From contig JAUCBJ010004716.1 in assembly GCA_032718475.1 (NCBI GenBank), forward strand, positions 1-34,671: a stretch of 34,671 bases of DNA. The letters are read 5' to 3'. Below, in pieces: positions 19,317 to 30,936 of this stretch. How positions within the stretch are numbered: the stretch's first letter is position 1; the number at the start of each line of letters is the position of its first letter. The notes under the pieces are model-generated. The model saw only the letters and a list, made by a program, of their open reading frames with translations. It made no database searches and had not been told where the DNA came from. The translations under genes and the position numbers were made by a program. The DNA comes from Nemertoderma westbladi. Its lineage: Eukaryota; Xenacoelomorpha; Nemertodermatida; Nemertodermatidae.

Positions 19317-21071
19317 AATTTATTCTACAGTTGAATGACTACTGCTATAATGACAGTTAAAGCAGGTCTAGGGGAAATCAGTATCAACTGTCAGCATAGT
19401 AGTTACCGATATCGTGGTAACGTGGTATATATTTAATATTAAAATACTGGTATACACTTATAGTATATATATAAGTATTATTACAAACTAGGATCAGTCA
19501 CAGAATACCGGTATATAAGTTCAGCCTAATTTTATATAAATATAATAAGCTTATCATAAATACCGGTAATGTCAATTATTTAATAATAACTGATTTTCTG
19601 AATTTTAGGGTTACTTTCCTCTACTTTATCACTGATATTAAGCAGTAGTTCAACTGATATTAAGACCGAATTGATGTATAACAGGCCTACTATTTTACAA
19701 ATCTGATTGAATTAATTTATAAATATATATATATATACTCGTAATGGGTTTTGACAATAATTGAAATAAATGTTATTATTTCTGAGTAAGGAGTCACTAC
19801 ACAGGGGCTGAACGCTCTCAGTGGAGTGCTATTTATTGGACACTAATACGGATAATTCTACTTAACTAAGTTACTTATTACTACAAATTACTTACAGATC
19901 GGGTTGTGATCACAATCTCTAAATAAACAATAAACAAGTTACACATACAATTTTTAGGGTAATTTAACAAGAAATCTACAAACCAGCCTAACAAGGAGTT
20001 AGAATTTCTGGTTCTTACTAACTGACAGGAAATTACGGTAGTTGAAACCAATAAAGTAGTAGTAAGTAAGTTGCGTTGTCCAGATAAGGAAATACCACTG
20101 TCTAACGACTTATAGTCTTAAACTATAAGTACTACGTTATGTACCCGGAGTGTCCTATACCTAGAGGTTAATTATCGAAGCCAATAACCAGAGCTAACGG
20201 ACCTATTAACCACGTTACAACACAAGTATACTGCCTATACACTAAATTACTTTTGGAAAGCACTGTACTCTAAACCCTAAATTAGGTACAAGTACTTATA
20301 CAACAAATAACTAGCAGTTAAATATACTTGAACAGCCAAAAGAACCACGGTATCTGCTGGAGTGACCGGAGCACAAAATCACCAGTCTTTACCTACGCCA
20401 AGCAGCCCTGATGTAGTACCGGGGTTAATTTAACTATAACGGTATGCATAACAAGCACAATTACTGTAAGGAATAAACTTAGGGAGTTGAAGGTTGCTAA
20501 TACTTGCATAAACTCTGAATAATAAATATTACACTACCTGTACAGACTATTTAAATAAAACACAGACCAAATGCTGGCAGACTACTGTCAAGCCTAAATA
20601 AACTACAGTATATGCAGACTCTGAAATGGTTAGTTAGTAGGCGTTCTAATCAAGTAGTACGACTTATTCTTTCGTGGAGGATTTACCTTACAGCACTGGA
20701 TGCCTCCACCTTCCTAACTAGCACTTTATCGGACAGACACTCTACATATACTGCAATCGCCTCAGACCTAACAACAGCCAGACAACAATCCGGCCTACAA
20801 ATTATTTATACAATCTGAGCAGGTTCTGCTCCTTCTGCTCAATATTACACTTACAGATAAATAAAACTGACAGAAATAAGTAAACCATACAAAGGAATAA
20901 GGGGTGATCAATCCCTAATCCCCTAACAGCCTACAATATACAATATTTCACAATCGAAATAATACTGGGTAAGTAAGTACCGGTTCGGGTTATTAGGCCT
21001 ACAGTTTACCGTCTGACCGGTACATTCGACTTTATTGCCTACTGCGCAATAAAGAAACAGAAATCTATTAT
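19317..21071. other. element 1 5' leader
   Basis: About 1.75 kb between the right LTR and the Gag start codon; AT-rich, no gene seen. A canonical primer-binding site starting TGG next to the LTR is not visible: the minus strand continues ATAATAGATTTCTG. The leader is long for a BEL element. Confidence 0.5.
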
Positions 21072-21246
21072 TGTTCGCGCTTTCAGACCTTTAGCAGTTT
21101 TAACTGCCAATCTTAATTGTCCTTTTGATTATGAATCGACTTTAGCCCTTACCAATTACCTGGTGTACTGAAGTTACATCCGCCGAAGCCAGTCCGTGCG
21201 CGGCGTATGACCCACGGTGTGGGAGATTGGATTCGGGTTCCTTAAG
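21072..21246 (-). repeat. element 1 LTR C, part 1 (interrupted 5' LTR)
   Basis: Starts TGTTCGCGCTTTCAGACC like the other two copies and matches LTR A through GGATTCGGGTTCCTT. It is cut there by element 2. The last bases before element 2 are CCTTAAG; the LTR resumes at 33790 with CCTTGGG. Confidence 0.9.
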
Positions 21247-21837
21247 TGACGGGATCAGTGGATCCTGACCGGTTTTGTTTCGCTACGCGTCACCGTGTTG
21301 ATGAGAAGAAGAAAAGATGGTAGTTGTTATCGTTCGAGTTGTTATAGGTTGACACATAGCTATCACAGCACAGTTGATAGATAATTGAATGGTGATATAA
21401 TGAGATAACTGAGTACTGGTAAATACAATATGTTGTTTGTACTGTAGTGACGGTGACGGTGCGAAATGTCACCGTACCGCACCTGATGACTGAGTAAACT
21501 GAATCTTGGGCACTAACCGGTAATATTATATATCTACATTACCTATGGCCATTGTACCCAGCGGATGCGTTTCTTGGCTCCCATTGGCCAATAACCTAAT
21601 TCTCGCCCTCGAATGTGGGATTGTTCCCCCCCCCCCCCCCCCCCACTGCTGTTACTTTCCCTTCCCGGAGGTTTAACCTCTGACCCCCCTTTGTGTGCGG
21701 CCCTTTGGGGTTTGTCGTCCCCGTTTATAGGGGGTGATACGAGGTTGATTGGTAATCAATCTTGTATTCCCCAATATTGCTTAAAGGCACCGTTTCCCAA
21801 CTTTATGGGGCGGTCAGCGAAATTGAATCCGCTGACA
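21247..21837 (-). repeat. element 2 3' LTR
   Basis: 591 bp with TGACGGGATC and GCTGACA ends on the plus strand. It contains a C-run near 21626-21644 and an 8-bp hairpin, ACGGTGAC/GTCACCGT with a 10-nt loop (about 21449-21474). Both are kept in the other LTR. It was probably identical to the 5' LTR at insertion. Confidence 0.9.
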
Positions 21838-21846
21838 CTCCCCCCC
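21838..21846 (-). other. polypurine tract of element 2
   Basis: GGGGGGGAG on the minus strand runs directly into TGTCAGCGG, the LTR start on that strand. This is the textbook position for the plus-strand DNA primer and confirms the minus-strand orientation. Confidence 0.8.
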
Positions 21847-21875
21847 ATGCTATCTTCCCGGTGAGAAGATAGCAT
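21847..21875. repeat. 11-bp stem hairpin beside the polypurine tract
   Basis: ATGCTATCTTC, loop CCGGTGA, then GAAGATAGCAT: a perfect 11-bp stem that touches the tract. A second hairpin (CCCGAT/ATCGGG, loop CTACT) lies at 21907-21923. Perfect pairing in an otherwise decayed element suggests a structured RNA or an end-processing signal. Confidence 0.6.
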
Positions 21876-23520
21876 CCACCTCAAGGGCGCTTCAATTCCG
21901 CTGGAACCCGATCTACTATCGGGTATGGGGTGGAGTTATTTTCCTCGGAGCCGGCTTTCCAGGCCGCTCCCTATGGGCATGATATCGCTACCCTCTTTTG
22001 GTGCAACTTTATCTATCTTGCATGAAGACATCTGACGTCCTGTGTCGGGCCAAGTGTGGGTCTCTCTTACACAATTTTTGTTTCCCCAACACTCTCTCCA
22101 CTCTAACTCCGTTCTAACTGATTCTAGTTTTCCCTCCACTCTAACTCTCGGACCCCTTCGTCCCTCACTCTACCTCTTACTCCTCCTCCCCCACACTTGA
22201 ATTACACTCCTCTCACTTTCCCTCATCTTGTCAAAAACCTCCTCTCCGTTCTTCCCCCCGATTCCCCTTCTCGCTTTCATCCATTGCATGCTTATCGGGC
22301 CCCACACATGGGCGCTCATGTTACTGGGAGCCGTCCAAGTCCCGTTCTGTCGCCCTAGTCAATTAATCCCCAGTCCCAGTAGCTAATTGGAAAGGCTGTA
22401 CTTGACCAGGGTACATACTGTATAATATATATACGAATTATTATATAATTATTATAAGATTATAATTATTATCATTATATATATTATATTGTGTGCTCGT
22501 TTACATAACGCGTTTCATTCCTATTACTCTCTACTCTCTCTCCGCCTTTCTCGCCTGGCGACTTCTTCCAGTCGCTTCCCCTCAAGTCTATCCGCTTCCA
22601 ACTTTTCCCACCTTTGTTATGTGTATCCACCTCCCTGTCTACTAGATGCCGGCTGTTGTATTTCACCGACTCGCCCTTCAGCCCCGGGTGGTCTACCAGA
22701 CCTTCGAAGGCCACCTTGAAGGCTCTTCTGTAGTTCGGAGGTGATCCTGGATATTCTTAATTTTATTTTTAATTTTGTTTTATTTTTATCTCTTTTTGCC
22801 CCTGTTCTGTGCTATCATTTTGTACTTACCTCTCTACTTACTTCTTACGACGTAACTCTCTTGCTAACTTCTTACTAACTATTAACTTCACTAATTCTAC
22901 TAACTCAAACTCTACTAACTCTCTAATTCTACTAACTCAAACTAACTCTCTACCTCTAACGGTACTATATACCCTCTATACCACACTCCCTGATTTTTTT
23001 AATTTCTAACTCTCTCGGTACCACGTACCCTCTTACTCCCGTGGTATGTCTCTATACCACACTCCCTGTGCTTCTACTCTAACGGTACTACGTACCCTCT
23101 TACTCCCGTGGCATGTCTCTATACCACACTCCCTGTGCTTCTACTCTAACGGTACTACGTACCCTCTTACTCCCGTGGTATGTCTCTATACCACTCTCCC
23201 TGATCTCTAACTAACTTCCTCTTACTTCTTACTACTTACTAACTTCTTGCTACTACTAACTTCTTATTAACTACTACGCTTTACACAACTTATACCCTAA
23301 CTTCTACTAACTCTTACTAACCGGTACTACGTACCCTCTTACTGACTATCTCTTACTAACTTCTATCTGCCTACTTACTTACTACGTACCTACTACGTAC
23401 TATTATTTTTTCTTTCTCTTTCTTTATTTATTTTATTAATTTTTTTTATATTTTGTGTGTGGGAAGGGCGTCTCGCCCTCAATCTCACCCCCCTCAGTCC
23501 AACACTTGGACGACTAAACT
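21876..23520. other. element 2 3' non-coding region
   Basis: About 1.6 kb between the LTR and the end of integrase. It includes an AT-rich stretch at 22420-22490, and from about 22820 to 23440 a pyrimidine-rich tract of CTAACT/ACTTCTTA-type words with a 67-bp tandem repeat. No gene seen. Confidence 0.6.
23016..23210. repeat. 67-bp tandem repeat
   Basis: Three units start with CGGTAC at 23016, 23083 and 23150. Each contains CACGTACC or TACGTACC, CCCGTGG.ATG and CTATACCAC. Units 1 and 2 are nearly identical; the third diverges at its end. A shorter degenerate unit lies upstream near 22958. Confidence 0.8.
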
Positions 23521-24730
23521 CTACGGTGCGCCCTCTAGCAGGCAGCACTTTCCTACAGCCCTCCTGTAGGTCTTCCTATCTTTCGCTCCTATCTTACCAC
23601 CTATCCGCACTTCTACCGATCGGACTCTTCCGTCCTCGTCGGAGTAAGTGCCCACAACTCTCGCCAATCTCCATTGGTTGTTGATGATGGTGTCGTCCGT
23701 GACGATCACCAGATCACCCTCTTTCAACTCCCTAGTGGTATTTCTCCACTTGCTCCTCCTATGAAGCGTGGGTAGATATTCCTCGACCCACCTCCTCCAG
23801 TACTCCGCGCTTATCGCCTTAGCGACTTTCCAACTCTGGCGGGAGTGTATATCGTCTGGGTCTACACCCCGCATGTCGATGGTTGCCGATGCCTCTCCAT
23901 TAGAAAATGACTGGGCGTCAGCACATCTAATGACTCTGGGTCATCATTTTCTGGATATAGCGGTCTGCTATTAATGATGCCCTCGCACTTTGCCAGTACC
24001 GTCCTTAGTACATCCTCTGTTACCATGTGGGTGTTCATCAACTTCCTCATTAGACGCTTGGAACTACCCACGAGTCTCTCGACGCATCCTAGAGTATGCG
24101 GAGCATACGGCATCCTCCTCTCCCACTTCACCTGTCGTCTTCTCATGGCTGCCCTGACTTCCTCCCCTTCCAGGATGTCCAAGGCATCTGCCAGCTCGTT
24201 CTCTGCCCCCACAAAGTTGGTTCCGTTGTCGGAGTATATCACTGCGATCGTCCCACCTTTGCGGTATCTGAACCTCTCTAGGGCATTGATGAATGCCGAT
24301 GCGGTTGCGTCTTGGGCGAGTTATATACCTACCGCCCGCGTGTTGTTACATACGAAGATAATGCCGTAGCGCTTCTCCGTGTGCCGCATCACCTTAATCT
24401 TTATTGGCCCGAACATATCCACACCGCAGTGCGTGAATGGCGGGTCGTGCTGTCTCACCCTACTGGCCGGTAGTGGCGCCATCTCCTGTATAGCCCGCTC
24501 CTTCTTTGTCCGTCGGCAGGTCTGGCACAGCCCCACTACCGCTTTTACCTTCTTCCCTGTTTAACCCAAAAGGTCCTTCGTATCTCCGTGAGGGTTCGGT
24601 TGGTGCCCCCGTGCAATATCGACTTGTGGGAATCCCAAATGATCTGGTTCACTATCGGCGATCCATTAGGGATGATGATGGGCTTCGGTGGAATAATGAT
24701 GCTGTTGTTATTTAGCACCCTGGAATTCAT
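23521..24730 (-). pseudogene. pol: element 2 integrase
   Basis: The integrase is spread over three frames. The zinc region starts at about 24660 (WDSHKSILHGGT) and continues after a frame change near 24560 with GLCQTC. The core has D in HCGVDMFGP, then an in-frame TAA at 24321-24323, then D in YSDNGTNF and E in LGCVERLVGSSKR. After another frame change near 23876, the C-terminal domain reads AEYWRRWVEEYLPTLHRRSKW, a GDLVIV strand, WRLARVVGTY and AVGKCCLLEG. DDE residues and the HHCC zinc ligands are all present, so damage is limited to stops and frame changes. Function in the intact family is cDNA insertion. Confidence 0.85.
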
Positions 24731-24787
24731 TACTAAGATCCCATCATCATTGAGTTGTGGCGACAGCGCGATCAGCTCGCTGTCCCG

Positions 24788-26035
24788 TCATAGATGCTGT
24801 TGTTTACTGACGCGTTCCACCTCGTCGCCGTAGTTCTTTCTTTGTTCGTAGCAGATGACGGCCTTGGCCGCTCCCTCCAGATCGATGTTTTGTTTATTTG
24901 TTGTGACTTTGCCGACTCCCTTGAGGAAATCCCCGAAGGCCCTCCAGTACGCCACTAACTTCTTGGTCTTGTACCAACTTGAACTGTAGCTGAGGAGTTT
25001 GTCCGTCGGGTTATCGCATAGTTCTTCCGGTTTTGGTTGCACGTCCCTTATCTCCCTCACCATCTGGCTATATATCTCTTCACTTTCTGAGTCTCCTCCC
25101 TCTTCTTCTAGTACTACTTCCTCCGAGCCCGGGTCCACCTTCTTCATTGGTGGCCAGGCTGTCTTATCATTTAGGAATTGCGGCCCATGCTGCCACAATA
25201 CTTCCTTCTTCGAGAAGTGTGGCGTGCCACGCCCCTCGAATAACAAGTCCGCTGGGTTCTCGTCCGTTGGGCAGTAGTGCCACCTCTCCAACTCAGTCTT
25301 CGCTCTTATTTCGTCCACCCTATTTGCGACGAATATAGGGTATCTCGTCTTCTCATTGTGTAGCCAACCAAGCACTACCATGGAGTCCGTCCAGTAGTGC
25401 GTTTCCAATATGTTGGGAATGGTGTCCATCAAGTAGGCTGTGGCTCTTACTCTTAGTCTCGCAGTTGTCAACTTGAGGTTCGGGACCGATGCTGAATCTG
25501 GCGACATTGACTTGGGTTCGCTGAATGCAAGTCTGGGCTTATGAGCCCCCTCTTGTTGTACTAGGTAAAGTGCCGCTCCGTATGCCCCCAATGATGCATC
25601 GGAGAACATGTGTAGGTCCAGATTCGTCATGTCCCCATTCGGGAAATACACGCGTAGCATGCTGTATGTCCCCATCTGTTCTAAACTCTCTGTCCACTTG
25701 CTCCACTGTTTGCTGATCTCTTCCGGGACCTCTGTATCGCATTCATCCTTTAGCTTATATACTTTCTTAAGTATTTGTTTCCCAGTGACTAATAATGGGG
25801 ATGCTAGGCCTAGGGGATCGTATATCCTCGCTACGTACGATACATAGCCCCTCTTTGTGTGGATGTTCGCGCCCTCCTGGCTCAGCTGGTACTTGAACTC
25901 GTCTATCTCTTGGTTCCACACGATCCCTAGTGCCTTCTGTTGGGACTCTACCTTCTTGTTCGCCATGTCCTTCCCCTTGGCTGTCGTGGGATTATCCATG
26001 GTTGATTCTGGCCTCCTGTCCTCTATGGCTCTCAT
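24788..26035 (-). pseudogene. pol: element 2 pol: A17/Pao linker and RNase H
   Basis: A 415-codon open frame. It begins just after an in-frame TAG (26045-26047) that separates it from RT. It shows LGIVWN, the Pao block YDPLGLASPLLVTGK, RNase H motifs HMFSDAS, an altered PNLKLTTARL where a PRxEL-type Glu is expected, YWTDS and WHYCPTDENPADL, then LWQHGPQFL...WPP. The missing Glu and the ADLLFEGRG ending suggest loss of RNase H activity. A TGA at 24788-24790 ends the segment; the same frame resumes into the integrase zinc region. Confidence 0.85.
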
Positions 26036-26044
26036 AAACTCTCC

Positions 26045-27072
26045 CTAGCTGGACAGGAACTTGGTCAGGTTAAACCCGGATCCTTTCAGGATGTCGTGAA
26101 CCTCGCGCCCTGTATCCAGTAGTTCTTTAACCGTGTTTCCAGACTCCATCCCGTCATCTACATAGAAGCCGCGTCGAATCATATCGACGGCTTTGGCGCT
26201 GTATCTCTCCTCTTTCCCCTCTACTGTGTCCCTCACAGCCTCAGTCGTCGTAAATGAGGACGACTTGGCCCCCATATTCTGCACCTCCATCTGTACATCA
26301 GTATTGTCGACGGTTCCTCATCGCCGTTGTACCATAGGAAGCGCTGGCTGTCACTATCCTCCTCCGTAACGCGGACTTGGTTGAACATGCCTTCAATGTC
26401 GCATGTGAAGGCGTGCTTCCCATTTCTGAATCTGAGTAGGACCTCGATCCCTGAGTTGTAGATATTGGGACCCTCTAACAGATAATCGTTTAGGCATTTG
26501 CCGTTGGTCTTAGCTGATGCATCAACTACCATCCGTAGTTTACCTTTCTTCGGATCTAGAGCCACGTGAAGTGGTAGGTAATAGGTCCTGTCCGTGTTCG
26601 GTTCGTCGACCGGTAACTCCACGGCCCATCCTTTCTCGATATACTTCCTAATCGTCTTGTGAATGTACTCATTCTTTTCGGGGCTCCGTTTTAGCATTTG
26701 CTTTAACTTACGAAGCCTCGTGAGTACCATTCCTTTGTTGTCAGGTAACGGTAGTTTTGGTTATTTCCATACCATCCCTATGGTATACTGCCCCTCGTCG
26801 CATGTTATCGACTCCTTTACGCTTTGTAAAGCCTGCTTATCTTCTACTGAGGTTCCGACCCCGGTCTCTTTCAATCCCTCAAAATCCTGTCTAAGCAGTC
26901 TCCTGAGCTGCTCCTCCGCTCCTTCGTCTTCCATCTCCCGCATAGTTCCCGCGAACATGCACCCTGATGTCTCTGACATCCTAAACGGTATCTTGGTTTT
27001 GATTGGGCCACTTAGCCTCCACCCGAATGGTGTTGAGATTGCCACCGGGTCATGCTGTTTGTCTTCGCCGAA
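26045..27072 (-). pseudogene. pol: element 2 protease end and reverse transcriptase
   Basis: From the left edge of the solo-LTR insertion it reads DPVAISTPFGWRLSGPI (the BEL protease-closing signature) and a linker, then meets TAA near 26760. RT follows in the same frame: RTYYLPLHVALDP, LRMVVDASAKT, LNDYLLEGPNI, and the first Asp in TCDIEGMFNQV. Near 26290 the frame shifts by one base, and the next frame supplies MGAKSSSF and YVDD (26164-26153), then FNLTKFLSS before a TAG. All RT core motifs survive. The domain order matches element 1, but the sequences are very different, so the two are separate families. Confidence 0.85.
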
Positions 27073-27077
27073 GACCG

Positions 27078-28249
27078 TGTTCGCGCTTTTAGACCTTTAG
27101 CAGTTTAACCTGCAAAATTTAGGTGTCTTTTAGGTTATAAATCGACTTTAGCCTATGACAAGTATTTGATACACTACATTAGCCGAAGCCAGCCTATGCG
27201 CGACCATTCACCCGCTGGATATACCCGGGAGACTGGATTCGGAAGCTCTGACCTTATTGCGGTGTAGGCCTACTGTATTATTCGATTGATCGTTAATATA
27301 TAATCTCTGACAAATATTATTCACTTTCGGGAAATATTAACAGTTCCTTTAGGACGTGGCGCTCTAAGTATGTAAACAGAGTTATGACTTACACTAAACA
27401 CAACAGGATGGCTATTGATTCACGTATAAAGCGCATTCTTTAGGAGATGCTTTGTTATCTGTCACAGTCATGCACACTAACGCACAATGCTGCACCGATC
27501 TGTCGACCTTCACTAATTTTAGTCACATATAAAGAGAACAGCCACTGACACATGTAGTGCCTATGAAATAGCATTAGATTCACTCCAAAACCAATATAAT
27601 GTAAGTCGCAATTGCTATATGTAACCGGTCTCTTACCTTCAGTATATCAAGAAGATTGGGGTTTTATGATTATTTATCGATATTATCCAAATATAACAAT
27701 ATTCCATCAACTGATATAATTAATAACCGACAGTAAATAGCAGTAAAATAATGCGGTGTTTGTATGTGACAATATGATAGGTATGACAATATGACAAGTG
27801 TGATAACAGTTATACGTTTCTATGATCAAAGCCGTTCTAATGTTTGGCTAAAGTCTGAAACACAGAATAATTCCACAGCCGATGTTCTGGCATCAGGAAA
27901 AAAGGTAAACATAAACCATAATGCATTGCGCGATTTCCCGGAGGTTTCTGTACAAATAAAATGAAAATCGCTCTGATTGGTTGACCGAACAAAGAACAGA
28001 GAAAAAGTTACACGTGTACTTATCAGCTGATAGATGTCGTCATCGGAACTACACTGTATCAAGAGTATTTTGGCGTATTGCGACATAAAATCGCTAGTTA
28101 TGTCCGCTAAAGTACACATACAGAAGAAATGGCTTTTTATGTCCACTAAAACACTGGTAAAGTAAGGAAACGGCTTTTTATGTCCGCTAAAACACCTACA
28201 GAGTACTTTGCGGGGAAAATGACTAGCTAATTCCGCAAAAGCCTTTACA
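27078..28249 (-). repeat. solo LTR related to element 1, inserted in element 2
   Basis: 1,172 bp with the same ends as LTRs A and C (TGTTCGCGC... and ...CCTTTACA) but clearly more diverged over its length. It is flanked by GACCG (27073-27077) and GACCA (28250-28254), a 4-5 bp target duplication. It splits the element 2 protease: the coding text stops on one side at HERMQM and resumes on the other at GEDKQHDP, in register once the LTR and one duplication copy are discounted. No internal region remains, so it is a recombination-derived solo LTR. It keeps the CCAAT box and the AATGCATTGCGC block. Confidence 0.9.
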
Positions 28250-28929
28250 GACCATCTGCATTCTCTCGTGGGCGGACGGGCAGTCCATTCCTACTATAAT
28301 GGATACCTTCCTAACGTCCACTTCTGGTATCGAGAAGTCGATACTGTCCAGGAACCTATATTGTTCAACCTCGATGTTGGTTGGTCGCCTGGCGTTGATA
28401 TTTATCGACTCTATCACCTGGATGGGGTCGATTGTCATCCCATAATCGCATCCCGGTGCTATCGCTGCTATCCCGCACCGTCCAGTCCCTCATCTCCAGG
28501 ACCTCATCTTTGCTGGAGATGGTTGTTACCGCCATTCACCAATGTGAAGGCTGCTCCACTGTCGACCAGCATCAGTGTGGTTACTGATCGATCGCCTTCC
28601 CCGATTACCCTCACTGGTACTACCCCGAGTAGTACCGTTCCTCCCTTCTTCGCCCCTATGGTGCTTGTCGCCATTGTCTGTCCTTTGCCTTGACCGAACT
28701 TAATTGGTGTCTCCTTACACTCTTCAACCTTGTGTCCTCCTACCACGCATCGGTGACAGACTGCATTCTTATCCGCATAGGCTTTCCGATCTTGTTCGGG
28801 TAACGCCTGCCAATGCTTACAGTCCATGGTCTTATGGGTTCCGTCTTTGTGCAATTGACATTCATATCCCGGGTTGTAACGTTCCTTATACAGCCCTACG
28901 CATATTGCGCGTAGGTTCACGTCTACCAA
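28250..28929 (-). pseudogene. pro: element 2 CCHC knuckles and aspartic protease N-terminal part
   Basis: The first frame (28929-28504) has a Cys/His region (CQLHKDGTHKTMDC, then CHRCVVGGHKVEEC, a CX2CX4HX4C knuckle), a linker, and the protease active site LMLVDSGAAFTLVN. Past NNHLQQR the frame changes near 28515, and the next frame carries the second lobe to VSIIVGMDCPSAHERMQM, where the solo LTR interrupts. The late-protease motif (IIVGMD) corresponds to ILIG.D in the family. The protease processes Gag-Pol in intact relatives. Confidence 0.85.
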
Positions 28930-28942
28930 TTTAGTGTTTTGG

Positions 28943-29854
28943 TTATTTGGGTTTGGCCTTGGGATTATGTTTGTTCATGTTGTTATTTCGTCCCTGTTCA
29001 TGCCACGGTCTGGCCCCACTCCCAACTATCTGTGTTCTGGCAGTCCCCTGTGTCGCCGCGTATGGTAGGGATTGTCTTAGTTTTGGTAATGCATTTGCCG
29101 CATTGTGCTCTGGTTTCGGCCTGTTGTATTCGACCCTCGGCGCCTTTCCCAGACTATCCTCGCTATAGACTGGGTCCGTGATCAACTCAGCTTCGTAGTT
29201 GAGGAAGTTCGACATTTCCTCTAGGCCCGGTTCCGCACCCTTCTTCTCTCGGGTGGAGAAAGCGATTTTTCTCCACTTACTGCGCAGCCAGATTGGCAGT
29301 GCCTGCGCTATCGTGGTGATATTATTAGATGCGTTGAGTTCGTATGGCGCGTCTAACGTCTTCAACACAATTAGTGCCTTCTCGACTTTGTTCGCAAATG
29401 TCTTTATGCTAACGGGGTTATCCTGCAGGCCACCCGATGTTATACCTCTCAGGGTCTGCCGGATGATCTTGGCCAGTTGCCCGTACACCCTGTCTAGTGA
29501 CAGCCATGCTGTCGTGAAGCCGCCCTCGATGCCCTGGTACTGCCTCACGATGTCGTATGCTGGGCCTCCTGTATACACTTGTAGATATTTTAGGCACTCC
29601 GCCTGTGTCAAGTTCTTCGTCAATATTTCATTGCTATACATGCGCCGAAACTGCAGGTATTCTTCCGGCCTACTCCCATCGAATTTGAATGGTTCTACAG
29701 GTGGTAACTCGATCCTGGTTCTTAATGCATCGATCAATGTAGCCATTCCCATTGCTTGTGCTTCCAATGGGTTCGATGGATGCTGTAGAGATTCTCCTGT
29801 TGGGTGCTGTCCGCCCGTCCTATCTGCCGCCTTTCTCTGCGTCGGATATATCAT
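28943..29854 (-). pseudogene. gag: element 2 Gag core (DUF1759-like)
   Basis: A 303-codon open frame beginning at an ATG, but that frame is also open upstream to the G run at about 29976-29991, so the ATG is probably internal. It shows VEPFKFDGSRPEEYLQFRRMYSNEI, GGPAYDIVRQYQG and WLSLDRVYGQL, the capsid-like block common in BEL Gags, then ALPIWLRSKWRKIAFS and a basic Asn-rich end (NNNMNKHNPKAKPK). The zinc knuckles follow in another frame. Confidence 0.8.
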
Positions 29855-29966
29855 TGGGGGTAGCGGTCCCCTCCATATTTCGGTGTCGCATGATCTGTTC
29901 TCGTCCAGGGGGTTCGATGTTCTTATTCCTGTTTGAGTATATTGTTGATATTGAGATGAGGGAATG

Positions 29967-30936
29967 TCACCCTGCCCCCCCCCCCCCCCCCACCATTATG
30001 TTTGGTACTGGGGTTGATGTTAATATATTGAGGCCCATGCACCTATCCGCAATAACTCTCCCCTCCCCTGGATATATGTTATGTCCTTGTATGCTATAGT
30101 CATACTGCTGTGCTGGTACCGGTATAGGCCTATCCACTTCTGGCCTACCTACCGGTATGTACTCCGCGACTTCCGGGTTTAATCCCGTTGTCCGCGCCGC
30201 CCTATCGCCTACATTATCTCTCCCAGCATGGCCTATAGTATGTGCAGTAAGACCTACAGTATGTCCTGCAGTCTGTATGTGTCGCTCGGGATTGAAGTTT
30301 AACCTTCTCGAATAATCCAAGAAGTCCTCCCGGCGGCTACCGTATCCTTGATCGGCAGCTATATCCCATCGGGAAGTTTCTCTTTGATCCCCTCTACTGT
30401 TCTCGTCCTCGTACCGGTACACCCTGTACCCCTCTCTCGGCGTGTAGTACGCCTCGCCAGGTCGCGTCTCTCCGGGACGATGGCAATCTCCCGGAGTTCG
30501 ACCCCACCGACTCTCCGTCTCCATCTCTTACTACCGACGGCTCGCTATCCGTCCTCGCTCTCCTGTCGCTCGCGACGACACCTCCTCTACTCTCTTCCCT
30601 TCTTCTCTCTGCAGTGCAGTGTCCCCGCTCATGAGATCTCTCGTCGACCTCCCAGTTAAACTCCACTGTTCTTCTTCCCTCTTCTGACTGGGCTTGACGT
30701 CTCGTCACTCACCCTCTCGCGACGTTAACCTCTCTCTCTCTACTCGGTCGCACGCCGCTGGGGATACTCGTAATCCCCCTACTATTCTCCATCGCTGGGT
30801 GCTGCGGTTCACCTAATTCGCCCCGCGCATTATCTGCCGACACCTGTGGGACACTCTCTGCCCCCCCCCCCCCCCCCTTCTCACCGCTAATCTCTCGTCG
30901 TGGGGCTCCTGTAGCCCCCCCCCCCCCACTCGCCAC
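29967..30936 (-). pseudogene. gag: element 2 Gag middle part, Arg/Gly-rich
   Basis: Two overlapping frames. The first covers 30936-30394, with a TGA at 30709-30711 and a Gly run from the 17-base C tract (30861-30877), and is rich in Arg, Glu and Ser. The second covers 30524-29967 (YYTPREGYRVYRYEDE...), is Tyr/Arg-rich, and ends in another Gly run at 29976-29991. The Gag core continues immediately after that run in a third frame. No domain recognised; composition suggests a disordered, RNA-binding linker. Confidence 0.55.

Noticed and set aside
21072-21090. tRNA primer-binding site next to the LTRs
   Set aside because: No TGG-started 18-base complement to a tRNA 3' end is apparent beside the 5' LTR of either element; I could not test all tRNAs by eye.
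21936-22139. Minus-strand ORF in the 3' region of element 2
   Set aside because: Low-information, no motif, in the non-coding tract after integrase.
27826-28146. Minus-strand ORF in the solo LTR
   Set aside because: Lies wholly in LTR sequence and is not open in LTR A or C in the same form.
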